A stretch of 64,000 bases of DNA from an uncultured Psychroserpens sp. GTDB taxonomy: Bacteria; Bacteroidota; Bacteroidia; Flavobacteriales; Flavobacteriaceae. Below are positions 9,836 to 18,455 of this stretch, piece by piece. Position numbers and translations under genes: made by a program. Positions within the stretch are counted from its first letter, which is position 1, and the number at the start of each line of letters is the position of its first letter. The stretch lies in the NCBI RefSeq assembly GCF_947501425.1, contig NZ_CANMVN010000011.1, forward strand, positions 1 to 64,000, given 5' to 3'. The notes under the pieces are model-generated. The model searched no databases, had not been told where the DNA came from, and saw nothing but the letters and a program-made list of their open reading frames with translations.

Positions 9836-10123
9836 ATGCCCAAACAAAACTCAATAGCAAACGACATCCAAAACCTCATTCAAGCCATTTTAAAAGCTTT
9901 GGGTTACAACACCAAACGGAAACGCACCTGGCATCAACATGTGGTGCCCTATCAGGACGGTTGGGCAGTTCGGAGAGAAGGTAACAAACGTATTACGTCT
10001 AAGCACCGAAAGCAGAGCACTGCGATTAATAAGGCTAAGGTATTAGCTAAGCGCTATAAGGCGGATGTGATTATTCATCGGGAAAGTGGTGGGATTCGAG
10101 ATCGTATCAGTTATAAAGAATAA
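9836..10123 (+). CDS. DUF2188 domain-containing protein
   Basis: 95 residues, small and basic. Residues about 33-92 fit DUF2188: HVVPYQDGWAVRREG at the start, an Ala/Lys-rich helix (INKAKVLAKRY), then VIIHRESGGIRDR and a final SYK. The family is uncharacterised, usually 60-95 residues, and found as singletons in diverse bacteria. The gene directly follows the X module of a dispersed repeat. The last 20-25 codons recur in three decayed fragments at 14506-15165, which suggests this gene type has moved or been duplicated together with repeat DNA in this genome. Confidence 0.8.
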   Translation: MPKQNSIANDIQNLIQAILKALGYNTKRKRTWHQHVVPYQDGWAVRREGNKRITSKHRKQSTAINKAKVLAKRYKADVIIHRESGGIRDRISYKE

Positions 10124-10455
10124 TCATAGTTTAACTGCATGGCACACATTCTTAAAATAAAAATTTAGAAATCTATGTAGATTTACTACTAGAGCATTGA
10201 AAGTTTTCAAGATTCGACTCAATCAGAAAAATCACACTTCTTATTGTCAATATATAGTTTGTATTCTTCGAGATACTTTAGGGCAGCACTCCTCTAAATA
10301 CTCTCTAATACTGATATAAATCATTTCATCCGCTTTTTAGTTTCGGTAACTTTAAAATTCAAAATTGGAAGTAAAAAGCTACATAATTTATGCCAGTGGT
10401 TTACGGTAAAAGGAAAAATAAACATCATAAAGCTTAACATATAAAACATCAGATT
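10124..10455. other. Gene-free stretch
   Basis: 332 bases between DUF2188 and a secreted-protein gene. No repeat module, tRNA-like fold or convincing reading frame was seen. The final part is AT-rich and must hold the promoter of the next gene, but no exact TAnnTTTG box was found. A short antisense stretch around 10210-10330 reads like coding sequence for about 20 codons and then breaks (see rejected items). Confidence 0.5.
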
Positions 10456-12030
10456 ATGAAAACCAGAATTCTTATTGCGCTGATTGCTTTTTTTGGGAGT
10501 TTTCTAACTTCTGCACAAAACGTTTACAATATGTATCCTAATTATCAGCCAGGACCTGAAAACGTTATTTACAAACTTACACATGCTTACGACGGAACAA
10601 CTAGAGGAGAAATTTCGCCTGTTATGCCTTTAGAAGTTAATGGTAAACATAGGCAAGGTTCTGTATTGAGTAAATGGCCAAATCACAATGATGCAGATAT
10701 TGATTTGTATGAGATTAAAGTGGTTAACGAAGGTGTTTTATCCATTGTAGCAAATCCTATTGCATATAATGAAAAAGGAACCTTATCACTACGTATTTAT
10801 GGCAATGATAATAGAACAGAGGACGGTTTAGTTCTTAAGAAACTCAGTATTAAAAGTTATGATAGCTATAGAAGAGATGACGGTTGGAATGTTACAGATA
10901 GTGCTTCTTTTTATGCTTATCCTGGTACTTATTATTTAGTAGTTGTTGGAAAATATGGTGAAGGCCAAGGTAAATATTTACCATTAACGTATCAAGTTGG
11001 TGTGATACAAGATCTTAATGTTAACAGTTATAGTGGAAATTTAGGAACAAACAGAGGCGCGTACAATCCTAATGTTAGTGCAGGCTATCCCATTGATTTA
11101 GGAATGACGGCATTAAATAATAATAGTATTAACGTTGTGAGTTCTTTAAATATTGAAACATGGATGCGTAGATCAGAAAACAATAGACTTGCAAAAAAAT
11201 CTGCCTATACACATAATAACTCAAGAGATGTCTTATGGTTTACTCCTAGTGTCTCAGGGAAAGTGTATTTTCATCTCGAAGCATTTTCGTTAGATGCTAT
11301 GGACGTTTGGCAAAGGGCTTGGCGGAAATTTAATACAAAAGATGTTTCAGAATACCCTTTATTTAAAGTATTGGTCATGCATAAAGGGGTAAAAACTTCG
11401 ACATTGGTTGATTACAAATCAGATTTTAAAGGTCATATGGATGTTGTTGCTGGTGGAGAATACCAAGTAAGCATTAGTAGTAAGGGCAATCGTCCTGCGT
11501 ATTACCGTATGTACATCAGTTATAGTGAAAAGATACCGCCTTTAACTATAGGTGCTAACAATACCTTTAATAATGACCAAAGTCCTGATGATATATATGA
11601 AAATGTGGATATTTTTGAAACTTCACCTGATGATAATAATCAAGATAATGGTAATATAAATGACCGCATTGAATTATTTGATGACTCACCTAACGACATA
11701 AGAAATAATGAACTTAGCGGTATTTGGGGCAATAATTATATTGCGTTTCAAATAGACAGTAACAATGCGAGTTTGTTCCAAACAACGGATATAAACTATT
11801 GGCAAAATTATAATATTGATAAAGGCAGTCTCATATTAAAAAATATTCAAAAAGCAGGGAACAATAAGTGGCGATGTGAAGTCATGTGGCTATTCCCAAA
11901 TACATCATATGTACTATGGATGTCAGGAATTATTGAAATGAGTAGCGATGGAAACTCCATTACTATTATCAAAAAGAATCCATGCGATGGAAGTCTTGCA
12001 TATCAAACGTTAAATAGACGGATTAATTAG
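10456..12030 (+). CDS. Secreted protein of unknown function with C-terminal lipocalin-like domain
   Basis: 524 residues. A signal peptide (1-21) ends FLTSAQ. Residues about 25-365 are beta-rich with many aromatic residues (for example YYLVVVGKYGEG and YYRMYISYSE), resembling paired jelly-roll or pre-peptidase-type domains. Residues about 375-420 are an acidic Asn/Asp linker with a loose repeat (FETSPDD, LFDDSPND). The last hundred residues start with LSGIWGNN and look like a small lipocalin-type barrel. No catalytic motif is evident. The gene stands alone with its own leader. Extracellular or outer-membrane location is inferred from the signal peptide; the role is unknown. Confidence 0.7.
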   Translation: MKTRILIALIAFFGSFLTSAQNVYNMYPNYQPGPENVIYKLTHAYDGTTRGEISPVMPLEVNGKHRQGSVLSKWPNHNDADIDLYEIKVVNEGVLSIVANPIAYNEKGTLSLRIYGNDNRTEDGLVLKKLSIKSYDSYRRDDGWNVTDSASFYAYPGTYYLVVVGKYGEGQGKYLPLTYQVGVIQDLNVNSYSGNLGTNRGAYNPNVSAGYPIDLGMTALNNNSINVVSSLNIETWMRRSENNRLAKKSAYTHNNSRDVLWFTPSVSGKVYFHLEAFSLDAMDVWQRAWRKFNTKDVSEYPLFKVLVMHKGVKTSTLVDYKSDFKGHMDVVAGGEYQVSISSKGNRPAYYRMYISYSEKIPPLTIGANNTFNNDQSPDDIYENVDIFETSPDDNNQDNGNINDRIELFDDSPNDIRNNELSGIWGNNYIAFQIDSNNASLFQTTDINYWQNYNIDKGSLILKNIQKAGNNKWRCEVMWLFPNTSYVLWMSGIIEMSSDGNSITIIKKNPCDGSLAYQTLNRRIN

Positions 12031-12098
12031 GACACTGAAGGCTCTTTTTAAAATCGAACTTCAATCGGGTCAAATAGAAAACCTTACTATGTAAAAGA

Positions 12099-12142
12099 TT
12101 AACTCCTTAGCCGCAGGAAGGCTCAACAAATCACGGAGTTAA
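12099..12142. terminator. Possible bidirectional terminator between convergent genes
   Basis: TTAACTCC (12099-12106) pairs with GGAGTTAA (12135-12142), and inside it AGCC pairs with GGCT. The structure lies between the ends of two convergent genes (12030 and 12161), where a shared terminator is expected. The U-tract is weak, so confidence is modest. Confidence 0.4.
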
Positions 12143-12160
12143 AACTATAAGAAGCGACAA

Positions 12161-13891
12161 CTACCAGCCGCCTCCACCGCCTCCGCCTCCGCCGCCACCA
12201 GAGAATCCGCCGCCGCCAGAACCACTACCACTACTCGATGGTGGTGTTGCAGACCTGCTAATAGAATTAGATAATGACGAATTTAAGGTATGGTTAAAGG
12301 TTGAGAAGTTGGTCACACGACCATCGTACCATGTTGGCTGATAACTTTGGTCAACCATAGCTGTGTTGATGAGCTTCTGAAATTTTTCGCCCCAGACATC
12401 TTCAGCTCCCAATACAATAGCATAAGGTAAGAGCTTTTCAAAAATTTCTGGTGTCAAATCTGGCGGATTAAAATGTGCTATTTGCTTATCCTCGGCAGCA
12501 CTCATGTACATTTTAAAGCCTTCAATCAATGATTTAAGTTTCAACTTTTCTAAACTAGGTTTTCTGATTAAATATTGATAGATCAAAAAGCAAATAATAT
12601 TAATCACCAAAAACACACCGAATATCAAGCCATCATTATCGCCTTCAAAGTATCGTGAAGCAAGTATAACAAATGACACAACATATGCCACTATAGTAAA
12701 CAATGGAATTAACCAAAATTTGTAATTAAAGCCTTCATAAATTAATCCGTGATGCTGTTGTTTTAGTGAGCTTCTAAATGCTGTAACAGCACTTAGTATT
12801 TTAGAATCGTATTTCCCATTTAAGGTGATTTGGTCTTCGTCAGAGAATAACTTCGAGAACAGTACGCGCTCTTCGTTATTAAGCATCCCTGTATCTTCCT
12901 TTAATTTATGAATGATAAACGTTTGACTTTTAAACAAGCCAAACACATAGTCTTGTGTTTCTTCTTTAATTTTAAGATAGCCTTTTACAGCTAAATTTAA
13001 AATCGTGCCTGTAATTAAGTCGCCATGATAGCGCTGTTTATCTAACATCCCTATAGAAGCAGGTGTCATTTGACGTGGCACTTCAAACTGTGGAATCACG
13101 GTTGGCTTTGGTGGATCGATACCAAATCTCAACCAGGTGTATCCGTAATACAGCAAGAGTAATAAACTAATACATGAGCTTAAAATGAGCGCTCCAAACT
13201 TTTGAAAAAATGTTGGCGGCGGAGGTGGTGGCGGTTGGTTCACGCTCCCTTTACCAAACCCTACCGCAACAGTTAAGTTTTCGCCAGCCCTTAAATCATT
13301 AGCACTAAAACGTATGCTATTCTCAGATAGTAATGTTGCACTACAGTTGGTACTACTGCTACCATAGCGTCCTGTATAACACGCATTTTGTATAATGTGA
13401 CCTGTTGATGGCAATGTGATGTTACAGGACACCTCACCAAACGCTAAGTCCCAATCAAACCCATTGACATTCCAGTAGAGTTCATCATAGGTTTCAAAAA
13501 AGCGAATTTGTCGACTCATGCTATACGTAATGGTATAGTCATAGGTCCCTTCAGTTAAAAACACATCCTTATCACCTACATAGATGGTGGTAGTCCCACT
13601 GCCTCTCTCGGTGTGATAGTTTGATGCACTACCATCTCTTTCTACAGAAAGAATTTTAAAATCGTGTCTTAGCTTGTTACCAGCACTATCCACACTTACC
13701 GTTGGGAGAGTTCGAGTAATGCCTCTTTTAAAAATAGTGCCATTGGCATAAATTTTAATCGACTCTTTTACCGTAATGGCACTTGAGGTATCGACTACAA
13801 TAGCTGAATGAAAAGACAGCACGCTTTCACTTTGCGAAAACAAAGCATAAGAGTTGCTAACCAGGAGTATGATGCATAAAAGTTTCTGCAA
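12161..13891 (-). CDS. DUF2207 domain-containing membrane protein
   Basis: 576 residues. A signal peptide or TM (1-20) is followed by a beta-rich extracytoplasmic DUF2207 domain to about residue 215, including TYDYTITYSM and YWNVNGFDWD. A Pro run (PPPPPP near 218-223) leads to a TM segment (about 235-255). After a cytosolic region there are two more TMs near 395-445. The C-terminus is an extreme Gly-rich tail (GGGGFSGGGG). DUF2207 proteins are commonly paired with LemA, and here lemA lies four bases upstream on the same strand, so the two form an operon. Function is not established; an envelope stress or assembly role is only a guess. Confidence 0.88.
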   Translation of the reverse strand: MQKLLCIILLVSNSYALFSQSESVLSFHSAIVVDTSSAITVKESIKIYANGTIFKRGITRTLPTVSVDSAGNKLRHDFKILSVERDGSASNYHTERGSGTTTIYVGDKDVFLTEGTYDYTITYSMSRQIRFFETYDELYWNVNGFDWDLAFGEVSCNITLPSTGHIIQNACYTGRYGSSSTNCSATLLSENSIRFSANDLRAGENLTVAVGFGKGSVNQPPPPPPPTFFQKFGALILSSCISLLLLLYYGYTWLRFGIDPPKPTVIPQFEVPRQMTPASIGMLDKQRYHGDLITGTILNLAVKGYLKIKEETQDYVFGLFKSQTFIIHKLKEDTGMLNNEERVLFSKLFSDEDQITLNGKYDSKILSAVTAFRSSLKQQHHGLIYEGFNYKFWLIPLFTIVAYVVSFVILASRYFEGDNDGLIFGVFLVINIICFLIYQYLIRKPSLEKLKLKSLIEGFKMYMSAAEDKQIAHFNPPDLTPEIFEKLLPYAIVLGAEDVWGEKFQKLINTAMVDQSYQPTWYDGRVTNFSTFNHTLNSSLSNSISRSATPPSSSGSGSGGGGFSGGGGGGGGGGGW

Positions 13892-13894
13892 CGC

Positions 13895-14455
13895 TTAGAA
13901 TTTTACTTGTGGATTTTCTCGTTCTTCAGAACTCTCAATTTCAAAAAATTCGGCTGTCTTAAAGTTGGTCATCCCAGCAATAATATTTGAAGGAAACGAA
14001 TCAATTAAAATATTATAATCGCGTGTGGTGCCATTATAGTAACGTCTGGATTTTTCAATATCACCTTCAATCACCGATAATTCGTTTTGCAGATTTAAGA
14101 AATTTTCGTTGGCTTTGAGCTCAGGATATTGCTCAGCCACAGCATATAGGTTAATCAACGCCTTGTTTAACTGATTTTCAGCAGCTTGTTGTTCATTAAC
14201 AGTAGTTGCATTTTGAGCTTGGCTTCTCGCTTTAGTCACATTCTCAAAAGTATCTTTTTCGTGTTTGGCGTAGCCTTTTACAGTTTCTACGAGGTTGGGA
14301 ATTAAATTATAACGTTTTTTTAATTGCACGTCAATACCACTCCAGGCTTCACTGACTAGGGTCTTTAATTTTACCAATCTGTTATAAATGCCAACACCGT
14401 AAAATGCGGCTAACACTAGAAGACCAATTAATACATACAATGCTTTCATAATCAC
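13895..14455 (-). CDS. lemA: LemA family protein
   Basis: 186 residues. An N-terminal TM (MKALYVLIGLLVLAAFYGVG) is followed by the LemA core: SEAWSGIDVQLKKRYNLIPN near residues 38-57, then VETVKGYAKHE and paired long helices ending in SRRYYNGTTRDYN. The N-terminus has two candidate ATGs, at 14455 and 14449. The first gene of a two-gene unit, it reads into the DUF2207 gene after three bases. The LemA fold is a four-helix bundle outside the membrane. Its molecular role is unknown, though the LemA/DUF2207 pairing is common. Confidence 0.93.
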   Translation of the reverse strand: MIMKALYVLIGLLVLAAFYGVGIYNRLVKLKTLVSEAWSGIDVQLKKRYNLIPNLVETVKGYAKHEKDTFENVTKARSQAQNATTVNEQQAAENQLNKALINLYAVAEQYPELKANENFLNLQNELSVIEGDIEKSRRYYNGTTRDYNILIDSFPSNIIAGMTNFKTAEFFEIESSEERENPQVKF

Positions 14456-14505
14456 TTATTTTAATATGAACTAAAGGTATTGAAAAATTAGTAAAATGAT
14501 ATCAT

Positions 14506-14589
14506 GCCAATGTAATTATTCATCGTGAAAGCGGTGAGATTTGGGATTGGGTGAGTTATAGAGATTTATGTAGGTTTTCAATGTTATAA
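14506..14589 (+). pseudogene. DUF2188 3'-end fragment 1
   Basis: The frame reads VIIHRESGEIWDWVSYRD and then stops at 14587-14589. This matches the C-terminus of the intact DUF2188 protein at 9836-10123 (VIIHRESGGIRDRISYK). No upstream part of the gene is left. First of three such fragments in the tandem array. Confidence 0.75.
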
Positions 14590-14779
14590 ATTAGATTTAA
14601 TCTTTTTTGCATTGATCAAAAAAGATTCAAAAAAATCTAGGCTGCACTTTTAGTTCTTGAAAACCTGTCAACAAGGTTTATCATGCGCATGGCAATCGCT
14701 GCGCTAGGCCATGCTCCTCTGCCCTCCACTTACCTTGCCTTGATGTTACTACAAACCAAAAACGGATACCACCTGTAAA

Positions 14780-14884
14780 ATGAAAGTCAAATGCTATACT
14801 ACCAATGTCATTATTCATCATGAAAGCGGTGGGATTTGGTATTGGATGAGTTATAGAGATTTATTTAGGTTGTCAATGTTATAA
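14780..14884 (+). pseudogene. DUF2188 3'-end fragment 2
   Basis: An open stretch from an ATG at 14780 reads KVKCYTTNVIIHHESGG and continues to a stop at 14882-14884. It aligns with LAKRYKADVIIHRESGG of the intact gene, so about twelve codons more survive than in fragment 1. Only 34 codons, lacking the N-terminal half of the domain. Confidence 0.75.
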
Positions 14885-15078
14885 ATTAGATTTAATCTTT
14901 TTTGCATTGATCAAAAAAGATTCAAAAAAATCTAGGCTACATTTTTAGTTCTTGAAAACCTGTCAACAAGGTTTATCATGCGCATGGCAATCGCTGCGCT
15001 AGGCCATGCTCCTCTGCCCTACACTTACCTTGCCTTGGTTTTACTACGAACCAAAACTGATGCCACCAATAAAATAAA

Positions 15079-15165
15079 ATGTATACCAAGCGCTATAACT
15101 CTGATGTCATTATTCATCGTGAAAGCGGTGGGATTTGGGATTGTATAAGTGATGGCAACGACTAG
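15079..15165 (+). pseudogene. DUF2188 3'-end fragment 3
   Basis: 28 codons from an ATG at 15079: YTKRYNSDVIIHRESGG followed by IWDCISDG and a TAG at 15163-15165. This is the closest in wording to the intact gene (AKRYKADVIIHRESGG). The tandem unit ends here; hsdR starts about 120 bases later. Confidence 0.75.
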
Positions 15166-15288
15166 CTTGATACAGCAAGGTCTAGCCTTACTATTTTTAC
15201 TGTAAAATCCCTTGCCCACTCCAAGGCTTTTTTTATCTTTAAACTCTCCCTTTTAGATTAATATCAATAGCACTTGATATAGACTTTT

Positions 15289-18066
15289 GTGAACGAAAAA
15301 CAAACCAGAAAACAAATTATAGATAAAAATCTGCTTTCAGCGGGCTGGAATATCAGTGACCAAACTCAAGTGGTCATTGAGTCGACTTTGGGCTCTAATT
15401 CATTAAATGAACCAGAAAAAGACTACTCAATTCAATTCAATGATTATGTTCTTTTAGGCAAAGACGGTAAACCATTGGCTGTTGTTGAGGCAAAGAGAAC
15501 ATCCAAAGATGCAGAATTAGGCAGAGAGCAAGCTAAACAATACTGCCTAAATATTGAGCAAGAAACTGGAACCCTACCATTTTGTTTTTATACCAATGGA
15601 CACGAAACGTATTTCTGGGATTTAGGAAACTATCCACCAAAGAAAGTAATAGGATTCCCAACACGCGATGATTTAGAACGCTATAAATTTATTCGTAAGA
15701 ATAGAAAGAAGCTTGCACAAGAATTAATTAACGTAGACATCGCTGGTCGAGATTATCAAATACAAGCCATTCGTTCAGTAATGGAAGGCATGGAAAAGAA
15801 ACGCCAAAAGTTTCTTTTGGTTATGGCAACAGGTACAGGAAAAACGAGAACTTGTATAGCGTTAGTCGATGGACTAATGCGAGCAGGTTGGGCTGAGCGT
15901 GTCTTGTTTTTAGTAGATAGGATTGCATTACGGAATCAAGCCTTGGATGCTTTCAAAGAACATTTGCCTAACGAACCTCGTTGGCCAAAAGTTGGTGAGA
16001 AAAGTATCGCGACAGATAGACGTATTTATATATCTACCTATCCAACTATGTTGAATATTATTAGAGATGACATCGATACATTATCACCTCACTTTTTTGA
16101 TTTAATTGTTGTTGACGAATCGCATCGTTCCATATACAATACCTATCAAGAAGTACTAAATTATTTTAATACAACTACTCTAGGTTTAACGGCAACTCCA
16201 ACCGATGTTATCGACCATAATACGTTTAAGTTATTTAACTGTGATGATGGTTTACCTACGTTTGCCTATTCCTATGAAGAAGCTGTAAATAATATTCCGC
16301 CATATCTATGCAATTTTCAGGTGATGAAACTGCAAACGAAATTTCAATCTGAAGGAATTAGCAAACGGACTATAAGTCTAGAAGACCAAAAACGCCTAAT
16401 TCTTGAAGGGAAAGAAGTTGCTGAAATAAATTTTGAAGGTACGGAACTCGAAAAAGCGGTCGTCAATAAAGGTACTAATGTTACCATTGTAAAACAATTT
16501 ATGGAAGAGTGCATCAAAGACCCAAATGGTGTGCTTCCTGGTAAGACGATTTTCTTTTGTTCTACGATAAGCCATGCAAGGCGAATTGAAAAAATATTTG
16601 ACGCTTTATATCCTGAATATACTGGCGAATTAGCTAAAGTCATGGTTTCTGATGACCCAAGGGTTTATGGTAAAGGAGGCTTATTACATCAATTTACCAA
16701 TAATGATATGCCTAGAGTGGCAATAAGTGTTGATATGCTCGATACTGGTATCGATGTGCGTGAGCTAGTGAATTTGGTATTTGCAAAACCTGTCTATTCT
16801 TATACTAAGTTTTGGCAAATGATAGGGCGAGGCACTCGTCTTTTAGAGCCTGCCAAAATGAAGCCTTGGTGTCCAGAAAAAGATGTGTTTTTAATTTTAG
16901 ATTGTTGGGACAATTTTGAATATTTTAAACTCAACCCAAAAGGTAAAGAACTAAAAGCTCAAATTCCATTACCTGTACGTTATTTTGGTCTAAGACTCGA
17001 TAAAATCGAACTCGCGCTAGAACTGGATAAAAAAGATATTGCTCTTAAAGAGATTAATATACTTAATGAGCAATTAGCGACATTACCAAAGCAATCTGTA
17101 GTAATTCAAGATGCTCAATCTGATTTGGCTAAACTTAAAACCAAAGATTTTTGGAATAACTTTGGCCTAGAGCAAATTGAATTTTTACGTTATCAGATTC
17201 AACCCTTATTTAGAACTGTATCTCAATCCGATTTTAAAGCCATGCGCTTTAGAAAAGATGTTCTGGAAACATCTGTAGCACATATGACAGAAGAAGCCGA
17301 GCAATTTGATGCACTCAAAGAAAACATTAAAACCTTAGTAGAAGAACTACCTTTGTCTATCAATAGTGTTTCCAAGCATAAACCATTCATCAATAAAGTG
17401 CTGAGCAATCATTACTGGAGTGTTATTGATGATGTCGGATTTGATGAATTAGCAGATACCATTGCACCTTTAATTCATTTTAGGGAAACCAAAAAGACAG
17501 GGCAATCGTCAAGCTTTGATTTTAAGGATATCTTACTGACAAAGGAGTTTGTGGAGTTCGGTCCAGCAAATGAAGCTGTAAGCATTTCTAAGTATCGTGA
17601 AATGGTAGAACAGCGCATCAATGAATTGACAAAACGGAATCCTATTCTACAAAAACTTAAAGTAGGACAAAGCATTACAATCGAGGAAGCAGAGCTATTG
17701 GCAGAAGAGCTCTACGAAGAAGATCCTCACATTACTGAAACCTTATTACGCAAGGTTTACAATCATCAAAAGGCAACCTTAGTACAATTTGTAAAACATG
17801 TTTTAGGTATTGAAATTCTGGAACGATTTGATGATCAAGTGAGTAAAGCCGTGCAGCAATTTATTGCAGAACACAATACTTTAAGCACACATCAAATTGA
17901 GTTTTTGCATTTACTACGAGATTACATTATAGAAAAAGGTACTATTGAAAAGCGTAATTTAATAGAAGCGCCTTTTACTATCATTCACCCAAAAGGGATA
18001 CGTGGTGTATTTTCACCAAATGATATCAAGGAAATATTAGTGCTAACTAAAAAAATTGTCGCATAA
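15289..18066 (+). CDS. hsdR: Type I restriction enzyme R subunit
   Basis: 925 residues, starting at a GTG. Residues 1-140 form the N-terminal nuclease: a PD-(D/E)XK-like core with VVEAKR (Glu67, Lys69) and a downstream QAKQY. The superfamily 2 helicase motor follows: Walker A TGTGKT (181-186), DESH (276-279), GLTATP, and IGRGTRLL for motif VI. The C-terminal helical region (about 600-925) binds the methylase core in this family (EcoEI/EcoKI-type R C-terminus). HsdR translocates DNA and cleaves when HsdS-HsdM finds unmethylated sites. First gene of a seven-gene co-oriented operon; the next ORF starts two bases after its stop. No frameshift or lost motif seen. Confidence 0.95.
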   Translation: MNEKQTRKQIIDKNLLSAGWNISDQTQVVIESTLGSNSLNEPEKDYSIQFNDYVLLGKDGKPLAVVEAKRTSKDAELGREQAKQYCLNIEQETGTLPFCFYTNGHETYFWDLGNYPPKKVIGFPTRDDLERYKFIRKNRKKLAQELINVDIAGRDYQIQAIRSVMEGMEKKRQKFLLVMATGTGKTRTCIALVDGLMRAGWAERVLFLVDRIALRNQALDAFKEHLPNEPRWPKVGEKSIATDRRIYISTYPTMLNIIRDDIDTLSPHFFDLIVVDESHRSIYNTYQEVLNYFNTTTLGLTATPTDVIDHNTFKLFNCDDGLPTFAYSYEEAVNNIPPYLCNFQVMKLQTKFQSEGISKRTISLEDQKRLILEGKEVAEINFEGTELEKAVVNKGTNVTIVKQFMEECIKDPNGVLPGKTIFFCSTISHARRIEKIFDALYPEYTGELAKVMVSDDPRVYGKGGLLHQFTNNDMPRVAISVDMLDTGIDVRELVNLVFAKPVYSYTKFWQMIGRGTRLLEPAKMKPWCPEKDVFLILDCWDNFEYFKLNPKGKELKAQIPLPVRYFGLRLDKIELALELDKKDIALKEINILNEQLATLPKQSVVIQDAQSDLAKLKTKDFWNNFGLEQIEFLRYQIQPLFRTVSQSDFKAMRFRKDVLETSVAHMTEEAEQFDALKENIKTLVEELPLSINSVSKHKPFINKVLSNHYWSVIDDVGFDELADTIAPLIHFRETKKTGQSSSFDFKDILLTKEFVEFGPANEAVSISKYREMVEQRINELTKRNPILQKLKVGQSITIEEAELLAEELYEEDPHITETLLRKVYNHQKATLVQFVKHVLGIEILERFDDQVSKAVQQFIAEHNTLSTHQIEFLHLLRDYIIEKGTIEKRNLIEAPFTIIHPKGIRGVFSPNDIKEILVLTKKIVA

Positions 18067-18068
18067 TT

Positions 18069-18446
18069 ATGATAAAAGATATCAGATACAAATTGATTGA
18101 ACTTGCAAGACAAAAAACGACTTGGACATATTCTCAATTAAATGAGCAATTAGAACTTGGGCTAAATTTCAATAATGTTTTAGATAGAGATTTAATTGGT
18201 GAATGGTTAGGTGAAGTTTCAGTTCATGAATATAGTAAAGGAAGACCTTTGCTTAGTGCCTTAATTACTCATAAACTTGGAAAGCGAGAACAAGGTGATG
18301 GCTTTTATAAACTTTGTGAGAATTTGTTAGGCAAAGATTGGGAAGATTTAAAGGCAGATAAAAACTGGGAGAATAAAATGATAGCAGACTGCTATACATT
18401 TTGGTTAGAACTAGATAATTATAAAAAGTATAAAAACGATTACTAA
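18069..18446 (+). CDS. Small protein between hsdR and hsdM
   Basis: 125 residues, soluble. Residues 1-35 look like a small winged-helix or HTH (ARQKTTWTYSQLNEQLELG). The middle carries the striking VHEYSKGRPLLSALITHK, followed by GDGFYKLCENLLG, and the C-terminus is charged and aromatic. I recall similar small proteins with a GRPLLSALV segment beside restriction or nuclease genes, but cannot name the family. It lies two bases after hsdR and nine bases before hsdM, so it is surely co-transcribed. Possible roles: control protein, assembly factor or a DNA-binding accessory (inference). Confidence 0.8.
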   Translation: MIKDIRYKLIELARQKTTWTYSQLNEQLELGLNFNNVLDRDLIGEWLGEVSVHEYSKGRPLLSALITHKLGKREQGDGFYKLCENLLGKDWEDLKADKNWENKMIADCYTFWLELDNYKKYKNDY

Positions 18447-18455
18447 ACTATTACA

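Larger units (their letters stand above)
14503..15165 (+). repeat. Tandem repeat of about 295 bases, two units plus a partial third
   Basis: Equivalent points (the CATC of the ATTATTCATC motif) fall at 14521, 14816 and 15115, giving periods of 295 and 299 bases. Each full unit holds a DUF2188-like 3' coding fragment, an AT-rich stretch with the hairpin CTTTTTTGCATTGATCAAAAAAG, then TCTAGGCT, an AAAACC/GGTTT pair and a G+C-richer block (GCGCATGGCAATCGCTGCGC). The CTTTTTT...AAAAAAG...TCTAG leader is also the leader of the Y modules at 2.9, 26.8 and 27.2 kb, linking the two repeat families. The array occupies most of the 833-base gap between lemA and hsdR. Confidence 0.9.

Noticed and set aside
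10200-10330. Short minus-strand coding-like stretch (about 20 codons reading ALKYLEEYKLYIDNK)
   Set aside because: Stops occur on both sides and no family is recognisable; could be a remnant but too little is left.
14503-15165. CRISPR array
   Set aside because: The units are about 295 bases with no short regular spacers and contain gene fragments; this is a tandem duplication.
15025-15219. 64-codon minus-strand frame in the tandem array
   Set aside because: It runs through repeat DNA and across the DUF2188 fragment on the other strand; no family or composition support.
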